Origin: Ferruginibacter sp.
GTDB lineage: Bacteria > Bacteroidota > Bacteroidia > Chitinophagales > Chitinophagaceae
Direction of reading: 5' to 3'
Assembly (NCBI GenBank): GCA_014379625.1
Contig: JACMLJ010000089.1
Span: forward strand, 1-64,000
Length of the DNA stretch: 64,000 nt
A model generated the notes under the pieces. It was not told the origin of the DNA. It made no database searches and saw only the letters and a program-made list of their open reading frames with translations. Both the position numbers and the translations under genes were made by a program. Below are positions 38,133 through 45,562 of this stretch, piece by piece; position 1 is the first letter of the stretch; every line of letters starts with the position of its first letter.

Positions 38133-38226
38133 CTGAAAATTAAGAATAAAATAATGGCTTAAGAAAATCATCAGCTATCCATTATAAAATTATCGATAAA
38201 AATTTTATCATTCAACCCTTTAGAAA

Positions 38227-38880
38227 ATGGCAAATACTTCAAAAAATTATTTAACCATTCAACGGGAAGATTTCAGCGAAATAAAAGTAGCGGAACCTGA
38301 AAGCCCGCTCGGCTTTACCTATGCTGATTATTTAACCTGGAATTTTAAAGAAAGAATAGAGTTGATAAGGGGGAAAATATTTAAGATGTGCCCCACCCCT
38401 ACTTTAGTCCACCAACAAATTTCGGCCAATATCGAAAGGAAATTTTTCAATTTCCTGGATGGCAGGCTTTGTAAATGTTATAATGCTCCCGTAGATGTAA
38501 GATTAAAAGGCAAACCTTTCAGAAAGAGAAAATTAAGGGATGATGAAATTACAACAGTAGTGCAACCCGATATTATCGTTGTTTGTGATGCAGATAAACT
38601 AAAGGATAACCGCAGTGTGGATGGCGCGCCCGACATGGTGGTGGAAATATTAAGTCCAGGCAATACAAAAACGGAAACCAAATACAAGTTTGATCTGTAT
38701 GAAGAAAATGGCGTTTTGGAATATTGGGTGGTTTACCCGGAGTACCAACAAATTTATGTGTACCTGCTAAATGAAAATGAAGAATATGGCAAACCCGTTA
38801 TCTATGAAGCCAATGAAGAAATTCTTTCTACAGTTTTAAAAGGCTTAAGCATACCCATGGATGAAATTTTTAAACTTTAG
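38227..38880 (+). CDS. Uma2 family (PD-(D/E)XK) nuclease, copy 1
   Basis: 217 aa. The Uma2 fold is recognised by YADYLTWNFKERIELIRGKIFKM near the N-terminus, VVQPDIIVVCD (Asp of the PD motif, about 111-121) and VVEILSPGNTKTETKYKFDLYEENGVLEYWVVYPE, which gives the E-x-K and downstream helix. Proteins of this family are restriction-endonuclease-like and common in Bacteroidota and cyanobacteria; their role is unsettled. It is followed 110 bp later by a close duplicate of the same length. Both interrupt the amidoligase gene row and seem unrelated to it. Confidence 0.85.
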   Translation: MANTSKNYLTIQREDFSEIKVAEPESPLGFTYADYLTWNFKERIELIRGKIFKMCPTPTLVHQQISANIERKFFNFLDGRLCKCYNAPVDVRLKGKPFRKRKLRDDEITTVVQPDIIVVCDADKLKDNRSVDGAPDMVVEILSPGNTKTETKYKFDLYEENGVLEYWVVYPEYQQIYVYLLNENEEYGKPVIYEANEEILSTVLKGLSIPMDEIFKL

Positions 38881-38990
38881 ATATTGATTTCTGATGAAAT
38901 AGTACCAAAAATGAGAAGGTGGAACGCGTGATAATCTTTGAATGAAAAATTTACCCACAACCTCATTATCCATTAAATAAATTTTATAAA

Positions 38991-39644
38991 ATGGAAAAAA
39001 TAATAAAAAATTATTTAACCGTACAAAAAGAAGATTTTAGCGAAGTAAATGTATCAGAGCCGGAAAGCTCTTTCGGCTTTACCTACGCTGACTACCTGAC
39101 CTGGAATTTTAAAGAAAGAATAGAATTGATAAGGGGCAAAATATTTAAAATGTGCCCCGCCCCGACATTTACCCACCAGGCAATTTTGCTCAATATCGCA
39201 ACAAAGTTTTCAATTTTTTTAAATGAAAATCCATGTAAATGTTTTCCGGCGCCTGTTGATGTAAAATTAAAAGGCAAACCTTTTAAAAAGAAAAAATTAA
39301 GGGACGATGAAATTACAACAGTGGTGCAGCCTGATATAATTGTGGTATGTGACATAGAAAAACTTGAGGACGACCGAAGCGTGGATGGCGCGCCCGAGCT
39401 GGTGGTAGAAATATTAAGCCCGGGTAATACAAAAACTGAGATCAAATACAAATTTGATCTGTATGAAGAAAATGGTGTTTTGGAATATTGGGTGGTTTAC
39501 CCGGAATACAAACAAATTTATGTCTATCTCTTAAACGAAAATGACGAGTATGGCAAGCCGGTTATTTATGAGACAAGTGAAGAAATTTCTTCAGTAGTAC
39601 TGCAGGGCTTCAGCGTTTTAACGGACCAAATTTTTAAGATGTAA
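38991..39644 (+). CDS. Uma2 family (PD-(D/E)XK) nuclease, copy 2
   Basis: 217 aa, aligning with copy 1 end to end without gaps and identical at most positions. Differences cluster at about 57-90 (the region after PTPT/PAPT) and at the last 20 residues. The nuclease segments (VVQPDIIVVCD, VVEILSPGNTKTE, YKFDLYEENGVLEYW) are the same in both copies. The duplication is recent enough that the nucleotide sequence still matches over long stretches. Expected to be active if the family is. The variable block may be a specificity surface. Confidence 0.85.
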   Translation: MEKIIKNYLTVQKEDFSEVNVSEPESSFGFTYADYLTWNFKERIELIRGKIFKMCPAPTFTHQAILLNIATKFSIFLNENPCKCFPAPVDVKLKGKPFKKKKLRDDEITTVVQPDIIVVCDIEKLEDDRSVDGAPELVVEILSPGNTKTEIKYKFDLYEENGVLEYWVVYPEYKQIYVYLLNENDEYGKPVIYETSEEISSVVLQGFSVLTDQIFKM

Positions 39645-39757
39645 TTATTTAAATCAACATCATATGGATAGTTTGCTCCCGGAAATGCTAAAACATTTGA
39701 ATTGCGGAATTATCCATGAAATTAAAACTTCATCAAATATAATATTATCAATTAATC

Positions 39758-40870
39758 ATGGCTAACATTTCATTTAAAAATTTTACGATAGGCGTAGAGG
39801 AAGAGTATATGGTAATTGATCCCGTAACCAGGGAATTAAAAAGCCATGAACAGAAAATTGTACAGGAGGGACAGAAAATCATCAAAGACAAAGTAAAAGC
39901 GGAGATGCACCAGGCGGTAGTGGAAGTAGGCACGGACATTTGCCAGGATGTGGATGAAGCTTTTATGGATGTATCTACCCTTCGTAAAACCATCAGCGGT
40001 ATTGCAGAAAGTTTAGGCTTAAAAGTTGGTGCGGCAGGTACCCATCCTTTTAGTCATTGGGAAAGCCAGCTCATCACCGACCATGCACGCTACAATGAAA
40101 TAGTCAACGAATTACAGGAAGCCGCCCGCAGCAACCTTATTTTTGGTCTGCATGTTCATGTAGGTATGGAAAACAGGGAGATGGCAATTCATATTGCTAA
40201 CTCGGCCCGGTATTTTTTACCTCATGTATACGCTTTAAGTACCAATTCACCTTTCTGGGAAGGGAGACTGACGGGATACAAATCTTACAGGACCAAGGTA
40301 TTTGACAAGTTTCCCAGGACAGGTATACCGGATTACTTTGAGAGCATCGAAGCCTATGAAAACTACGTAAAGCTACTGGTGAAAACCAATTGTATTGACA
40401 ATGCAAAAAAAATATGGTGGGACCTACGCGTGCACCCATTTTTCAATACAGTAGAATTCCGCATTTGCGATATCCCGATGACGGTGCATGAAACCATAGC
40501 GATCGCCGCGCTTTTCCAGGCAATTTGCGCCAAGCTGTATAAACTAAGGAGCCAGAATTTAAACTTCATGATGTATAGTCGCGCATTGTTAAACGAAAAT
40601 AAGTGGCGCGCCAGCAGGTATGGCATTGATGGAAGTATGATTGATTTTGGTAAGGAAACGGAGGTAAACACAAGGGTACTGATCTATGAATTATTAGATT
40701 TTGTTGATGATGTGGTACCGCATTTAGGAAGCCGCCATGCCATCAATTACGTACACAAGATCCTGGAACATGGCACTGGTGCCGACAGGCAATTAAAAGT
40801 ACATGAAGACACCACCAGCCTCAGCGATGTTGTTGATTATATCCATGGCAATTTTTTATCCGGTTTGTAA
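39758..40870 (+). CDS. GCS2/YbdK-type carboxylate-amine ligase
   Basis: 370 aa of the glutamate-cysteine ligase family 2 (YbdK-like, glutamine-synthetase-type fold). Seen: IGVEEEYMVID (11-21) for metal binding, GTHPFSHWESQ (95-105), GLHVHVG (130-136), and the later segment WWDLRVHPFFNTVEFRICDIPMTV typical of the family. Length matches. These enzymes make a gamma-glutamyl or similar amide bond using ATP. It sits in the middle of the amidoligase row, after the Uma2 pair and before the amidotransferase (297 bp gap). A 33-codon frame overlaps its start by 8 bp but shows no conserved features. Confidence 0.9.
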   Translation: MANISFKNFTIGVEEEYMVIDPVTRELKSHEQKIVQEGQKIIKDKVKAEMHQAVVEVGTDICQDVDEAFMDVSTLRKTISGIAESLGLKVGAAGTHPFSHWESQLITDHARYNEIVNELQEAARSNLIFGLHVHVGMENREMAIHIANSARYFLPHVYALSTNSPFWEGRLTGYKSYRTKVFDKFPRTGIPDYFESIEAYENYVKLLVKTNCIDNAKKIWWDLRVHPFFNTVEFRICDIPMTVHETIAIAALFQAICAKLYKLRSQNLNFMMYSRALLNENKWRASRYGIDGSMIDFGKETEVNTRVLIYELLDFVDDVVPHLGSRHAINYVHKILEHGTGADRQLKVHEDTTSLSDVVDYIHGNFLSGL

Positions 40871-41090
40871 TCACCAATGGGTGCTGAAAGGCCTGGGCCA
40901 TATTCCTGAAATTAGTATAGCCCTAAGCTTTAGTGATGAATTGTTAATATTAATTCCGGTTACCATTGTACTATTCCCTGTTTAAATATGGAGATGTGTA
41001 CCATTAACTGATTCTAACTTTCCTTCTTTTCACTAACCCGGTAATGTTTTGGGGACCCAGGAAAAGCCTGCAGTAATTTATTGTACAAAA

Positions 41091-41105
41091 TTGTATTGAA
41101 TACAA
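41091..41105. promoter_or_regulatory. Palindromic operator candidate before the amidotransferase
   Basis: TTGTATT-G-AATACAA is a perfect 7+7 bp inverted repeat, 62 bp before the ATG at 41168, with a half-similar TTGTACAA just upstream at 41081-41088. A TAAATTTG -7-like element is at 41156-41163 with TTTG 17 bp before it, slightly tight spacing. The layout suits a regulator acting near a promoter. Confidence 0.35.
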
Positions 41106-41167
41106 AGCAATCCCATATCTATTGATGCACTGTGTTTGCGTGAATAAAAAAATATTAAATTTGCAGC

Positions 41168-42013
41168 ATGAACGGAATTGAAACGCAAAGCACGCGTATT
41201 GCTATTTTAGATTTATATGATGGGGTATCCAACCAGGGTATGCGTTGTATCAGGGAAATTTTAAATCAATATAGCGACCAAAATAACCTGGACATTATCT
41301 GGGATGAATTTGACGTTCGGCAAAAGAAGGAAGTACCCGATTTATCTTATGATATTTTCATATCCAGCGGTGGCCCGGGAAGCCCTTTGGAAAGTGAAGG
41401 AAGCGATTGGGAAAAACTGTACTTCAACTGGCTTCACCAAATAGAGAAATGGAATAACAATGAAGCGCATGTTCAAAAAAAATATGTTTTTTTTATATGT
41501 CATTCTTTTCAGTTAGCATGCAGGCATTACCAGGTGGGCAGGCTTTGTAAAAGAAGGAGCACCGCATTTGGAGTATTTCCCATTCATACATTAAGGGATG
41601 GCAAAAATGAGCTGGTTTTTAAAGATATGAGAGACCCTTTTTATGCGGTAGACAGCAGGGATTACCAGGTAATTGAACCCAATAAAAACCTGCTGCATTC
41701 GGTGGGGCCCCGCATTTTAGCTATTGAAAAGGAAAGGCCGCATATTTTGCTGGAGAGGGCTGTCATGGCAGTACGTTTTGATGATTTTATGATCGGTACC
41801 CAGTTTCACCCCGAAGCAGATGCGATCGGTATGAGCCTTCACCTGCAAACAGAAGAAAAAAAGAAAACAGTTATTGAAAATTACGGTGTGGAAAAATGGG
41901 ACAGCATGATCAAACATTTGAATGATCCGGATAAAATCATGTTTACCTATTCGCATATACTACCCAACTTTCTTTCAATCGCAATTGGCCAGTTGCAACC
42001 GGTGGATATTTAA
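41168..42013 (+). CDS. Class I glutamine amidotransferase-like protein
   Basis: 281 aa, free-standing. The class I triad is complete: Cys111 in FFICHSFQLAC, and His214 and Glu216 in TQFHPEAD. The oxyanion segment SSGGPGSP lies at 67-73. It resembles the GuaA/GAT domain, but the usual CxGxQ elbow reads CHSFQ. Alone it could feed ammonia to one of the ligases beside it, or act on a gamma-glutamyl product as PuuD-like hydrolases do. It stands between the GCS2 ligase and the second ATP-grasp protein on the same strand. No synthetase domain is fused. Confidence 0.85.
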   Translation: MNGIETQSTRIAILDLYDGVSNQGMRCIREILNQYSDQNNLDIIWDEFDVRQKKEVPDLSYDIFISSGGPGSPLESEGSDWEKLYFNWLHQIEKWNNNEAHVQKKYVFFICHSFQLACRHYQVGRLCKRRSTAFGVFPIHTLRDGKNELVFKDMRDPFYAVDSRDYQVIEPNKNLLHSVGPRILAIEKERPHILLERAVMAVRFDDFMIGTQFHPEADAIGMSLHLQTEEKKKTVIENYGVEKWDSMIKHLNDPDKIMFTYSHILPNFLSIAIGQLQPVDI

Positions 42014-42076
42014 TTAAGGCGCTATGTGTCAACACATAGCTATCTAACCAATTAAAGGCTGGATGGGTGTTTTTAC

Positions 42077-42169
42077 AATTGTCGCAAGAGTTGCCCACCT
42101 TTTAAAAGTTCATTTCAGCGATAAATCCCCTGGTGAAGGTTGGCCACCCTTTGATCGCCTGCGACAATT
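42077..42169. repeat. Long-range inverted repeat before the second ATP-grasp gene
   Basis: AATTGTCGCA (42077-42086) is exactly complementary to TGCGACAATT (42160-42169), enclosing a partly self-complementary interior (GCCCACC against GGTTGGCCACC). A smaller perfect hairpin, GCTATGTGT with ACACATAGC, lies upstream at 42021-42040, just past the amidotransferase gene. The 262-bp gap holds no gene. Confidence 0.45.
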
Positions 42170-42275
42170 TTAAATGCACCCGGTTAGATACCCCCGCGTT
42201 GACGTATGATTATTATGATTATTTTTATCTTTATCTTCCATAATGTAAGTCCATATACACGTCATACTATCGGCC

Positions 42276-43466
42276 ATGCAAAAAGAATTAAGAGAACGGT
42301 TCAATAATAATTTTACAGAAGAAAAATACCAGGCTTACCTGGCGCAACTGGAAAACCTGCACCCCGGCGCGCTGGACTTTAGAAATGCGGAAACACCTGT
42401 TTTTGTTCCAAAAGATTTTACCCAAAAAATGCTGGACGCCTGTGAGCAAATTATTGATGTAATTGTTGACCCCGGTTTTAAATCACTTACGGAAAGAGCT
42501 ATTCCAAAAGGGGTGACGATACCCAACGAAAAAGAATATTCTGATTTTATAGCTTTTGATTTTGGCGTTTGTGAAAATGAAAAAGGCGAACTGGAACCAC
42601 AATTAATAGAAATGCAGGGATTTCCCACCATCTTTGCTTTCCAGGCATTTCATACTGCTATCACGGAAGTATATGCTGAAGTTCCCGGATCACATAGCGC
42701 TTACCTGAATGGATATACAACTTCCACTTATGTGCAATTATTAAAAGATATTGTTATGGGAGACCTCGATACTGCAAATGTGATATTGCTGGAGATATAT
42801 CCTGAACAACAAAAAACAAGGATAGATTTTTATTGCACAGAAGAACTGCTGGGTATAAAAACGGTTTGCCTGACCAAACTCATTGGGGAAGGAAATAAAT
42901 TATTCTATGAAACAAATGGCAAAAAAACGGAGATCAAAAGAATCTATAACCGGTTGATATTTGATGATCTTCATCAACAGAAAGACCTTGGCAAAACCAT
43001 TGATTTCAATCATCCCTGGGAAGTGGAGTGGGTGTCGCATCCAAACTGGTTTTACCGGATCAGTAAATATACATTGCCATTGATTCGCAGTCCCTTTGTA
43101 CCGCCTACATTTTACCTTGATGAAATTAAAACTATACCGCCGGATCTTCATAATTATGTACTTAAACCGCTGTTTTCATTTGCCGGTATGGGAGTGGTAA
43201 TTGATGTAACCCGGGCGGATATCGACAATGTAAAAGAACCGCAAAACTGGATATTGCAAAGAAAAGTGAAATACGCCGATGTAATTGAAACCCCGGATCA
43301 GCCTGCCAAAGCAGAAGTTCGTTTGTTTTATTTTTGGAAAGAAGGTTGGGCCAGGCCAAAAGCGGTACACAATTTATCAAGATTAAGCAAAGGGAAAATG
43401 ATTGGCACCCGATACAATAAGGATAAATTGTGGGTGGGCGGAACGGTTGCGTTTTTTGAAAAGTAA
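42276..43466 (+). CDS. Divergent ATP-grasp-like protein
   Basis: 396 aa, cytoplasmic. The C-terminal half carries ATP-grasp hallmarks: YVLKPLFSFAGMGVVID (Lys297 and the glycine loop, 294-310), ILQRKV (326-331) as a likely adenine hinge, and EVRLFYFW (347-354). The N-terminal half contains FDFGVCENEKGELEPQLIEMQGF (94-116), recalling the acidic metal segment that precedes the ATP loop in circularly permuted ATP-grasps of the glutathionylspermidine-synthetase type. I therefore infer a permuted ligase. It overlaps neither neighbour and is followed 98 bp later by the CHAD-like gene. Confidence 0.7.
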   Translation: MQKELRERFNNNFTEEKYQAYLAQLENLHPGALDFRNAETPVFVPKDFTQKMLDACEQIIDVIVDPGFKSLTERAIPKGVTIPNEKEYSDFIAFDFGVCENEKGELEPQLIEMQGFPTIFAFQAFHTAITEVYAEVPGSHSAYLNGYTTSTYVQLLKDIVMGDLDTANVILLEIYPEQQKTRIDFYCTEELLGIKTVCLTKLIGEGNKLFYETNGKKTEIKRIYNRLIFDDLHQQKDLGKTIDFNHPWEVEWVSHPNWFYRISKYTLPLIRSPFVPPTFYLDEIKTIPPDLHNYVLKPLFSFAGMGVVIDVTRADIDNVKEPQNWILQRKVKYADVIETPDQPAKAEVRLFYFWKEGWARPKAVHNLSRLSKGKMIGTRYNKDKLWVGGTVAFFEK

Positions 43467-43564
43467 CAAGGTCAATTGTGAATGGTGAAAAGACAATAAT
43501 TAGTGCTTTGCCATTCAGTACTCATTACGCGTTACGCATTAATCATTATTCATAACTTTTTACC

Positions 43565-44566
43565 ATGAAACCGGGATTATCCAGATTTAATTACTTCTTC
43601 GATCAACTGCAACCTATATTAACTACTGCCTCCAAACAAAAAAATCCCGCTTTATGGCTATACCGTAATAATGCCCGTACACCTTTGTTTATGCTGGAAG
43701 CATTGGCAAAAATGTATGCAGGTTTACACAACAGGAAAAAATTCAGTAAAATAAAAGCACATTTTAAATTATTGGAAGATAGCCTGGGAGCCATCGACTA
43801 TTATGATATGGTTGCCAGGGACCTGGTAAACAATAAAAAGATTCCTGCACGTGTTATAACTTACTTGCAAGCCCAAAGCAGGGAAAAATTGCAAAGTCTT
43901 AATGAAATCCTGGTAGATAATGACTGGCTGGCGCCGACAGACAACCGCATCAGGAAAATTCAAAAAAAACTGAGTGAAGTCAATTGGCTGGATGAATCCG
44001 ATGAAGTAAAACTGATGGCTGAATTTTATGGCGAATCGATCTATGGTATCGTAGAATTTACAGAAGGTGCAAATTACCAGTTTGCCAATATGGAGGCAGA
44101 GGTTCATGAGTTACGCCGCAAGCTGCGCTGGCTTAGTATTTACCCGCAGGCGGTTCGGGGCGCCATTCAGTTAGGGAAAACAAAAGTCCCTCCAAAGCAT
44201 TTGTCAAAGTACTGCACCAAAGAAATTACCAATTCCCCTTTTAATAAAATGCCTGATAGGGCGGAGGCTAGATACTTCCTGCTATTGGAACAAAAATATT
44301 TTTACGCATTGAGCTGGATGATTGCGGAACTGGGAAAGTTAAAGGATAACGGCTTGCACATTATTGCCGTAAAAGAAGCATTGGAGCAAACTACTAATGT
44401 TACTGATGAAGATGCCTATAAAAAAACATATCAAATACTCGGTAAAGAGCAATCTGGTTTACAGCAATTGCTGGATAAAGCCGGAACTGTGTGTAAAACT
44501 TATTTTAAAGAACAAAACCTGGAGCATTTGGTAATGGGAACCAATCCTTTAAATGACCAGCATTAA
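43565..44566 (+). CDS. All-helical CHAD-like protein of unknown function
   Basis: 333 aa, cytoplasmic, predicted almost wholly alpha-helical and rich in Lys and Arg. Residues 30-85 (NNARTPLFMLEALAKMY, then KAHFKLLEDSLGAIDYYD) follow the CHAD-type pattern of a basic helix followed by a Leu-Glu-Asp-x-Leu-Gly turn. The weak match is judged by eye, so CHAD is only a resemblance. It is the last gene of the amidoligase row and ends 119 bp before a strong terminator. A role in holding a phosphorylated or acidic intermediate would fit CHAD, but this is a guess. Confidence 0.6.
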   Translation: MKPGLSRFNYFFDQLQPILTTASKQKNPALWLYRNNARTPLFMLEALAKMYAGLHNRKKFSKIKAHFKLLEDSLGAIDYYDMVARDLVNNKKIPARVITYLQAQSREKLQSLNEILVDNDWLAPTDNRIRKIQKKLSEVNWLDESDEVKLMAEFYGESIYGIVEFTEGANYQFANMEAEVHELRRKLRWLSIYPQAVRGAIQLGKTKVPPKHLSKYCTKEITNSPFNKMPDRAEARYFLLLEQKYFYALSWMIAELGKLKDNGLHIIAVKEALEQTTNVTDEDAYKKTYQILGKEQSGLQQLLDKAGTVCKTYFKEQNLEHLVMGTNPLNDQH

Positions 44567-44685
44567 CTTGCGCTTTGCCGGATAACGATATCAATAATGA
44601 GAAAGCGAGATCCGGGAAGACATATGCCAGCCAAAACTGTCGGCTAATCTTTGTACAGCCTGGTAAAATTATTACACCAAATTCA

Positions 44686-44737
44686 AAAGAGCATAAAAAA
44701 AGCCCCGGTTAAAACCGGGGCTTTTTTTATGCTCTTT
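44686..44737. terminator. Bidirectional terminator, 25-bp perfect stem
   Basis: Residues 44686-44710 and 44713-44737 are exactly complementary with a 2-nt loop. The GC core CCCCGG is flanked by A7/T7, so it works on both strands. It ends the amidoligase row on the plus strand and the thioredoxin-fold gene on the minus strand, and its right arm overlaps the last codons of the latter gene. Confidence 0.9.
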
Positions 44738-45296
44738 GTTTTGCAGGCGCTTTTTTCTTTACTTTTCTTAAAGCAGACTCAATTGCCTTGCTCAATTCAT
44801 CATAGGTTACTTTACCGGTAAAACGCTCACCATTTACGAAAAAAGTGGGTACATCCTTAACACCCCTGTTAATGCCCTCTCTCATGTCACCCTGTACCTG
44901 CCAGCCATAAGTGGCATTCACCAGTTCATCTAAAAAACGCTTATTTTGCACACCTGCTTCCCTGCTATGCAACTTCAAACTGGTAGTGCCCAGATTTCGA
45001 CGGTTGGCAAATAAAATATTGTGCATTTCCCAAAACTTACCATCCTGTGCAGTTGCTACTGCCGCTTCGCCAGCTTTTAAGCTGCGCTGGTGTACATTGG
45101 TCATGGGAAAATGGCGAAAATTAAATCTAACTTTTCCTTCAAATTCTTCCAAAATCTGTTTTACTACTTCGTTAGCTTTTGCGCAAACCTCGCTTTCATA
45201 TTCTCCAAATTCTTCTAATGTTACGGGCGCATCGATATTCCCCACAAATACATCCCTGGGTTCAATAATCTCTACGACCTCTTTCTTAAATGCCAT
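44727..45296 (-). CDS. DsbA-like thioredoxin-fold protein lacking CxxC
   Basis: 189 aa without a signal peptide, so cytoplasmic. The fold matches the DsbA/thioredoxin-4 group: strand VTLEEFGEY, helical insertion, and the cis-Pro loop VPTFFVNG with Pro150. Where DsbA relatives have CPxC, this protein has SEVC (35-38), so the first, nucleophilic Cys is Ser and only Cys38 remains. It cannot work as an ordinary disulfide oxidase; a glutathione- or monothiol-type role, or a substrate-binding role, is possible. The lysine-rich tail KKKAPAKQRA is encoded partly within the terminator stem. The 266 bp to clpB shows no gene. Confidence 0.8.
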   Translation of the reverse strand: MAFKKEVVEIIEPRDVFVGNIDAPVTLEEFGEYESEVCAKANEVVKQILEEFEGKVRFNFRHFPMTNVHQRSLKAGEAAVATAQDGKFWEMHNILFANRRNLGTTSLKLHSREAGVQNKRFLDELVNATYGWQVQGDMREGINRGVKDVPTFFVNGERFTGKVTYDELSKAIESALRKVKKKAPAKQRA

Positions 45297-45562
45297 AATT
45301 TTAATTGTTTTTTAATGTGTGTGCTTTGAAGTAAGGCATTATTACCAAACTTCTATTTTAATAACCATTTTGAGAAGCAATGGTTGTAAATAATTAATAA
45401 TACCAAAGCGGCTGCAAAAAAGTTGCGAAAGGCTGGAAGGTACTATTTTCTGACGTTTTTTCCATGACCCAAGCTAAGTTTTTCACTGACATCTTATTCA
45501 CATATATGATTATCAACGAGTTAACCTAAATTTAGAAACGCTATTTAAGTTTGTATTAACGA

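Noticed and set aside
39664..39765. A 33-codon frame overlapping the GCS2 start by 8 bp
   Set aside because: No hydrophobic, basic or conserved segment; could be a chance frame. No evidence for coupling.
45480..45530. DnaA-box-like TTATTCACA and TTATCAACG
   Set aside because: Only two near-matches, with no cluster, no unwinding element and no dnaA or dnaN; not an origin.
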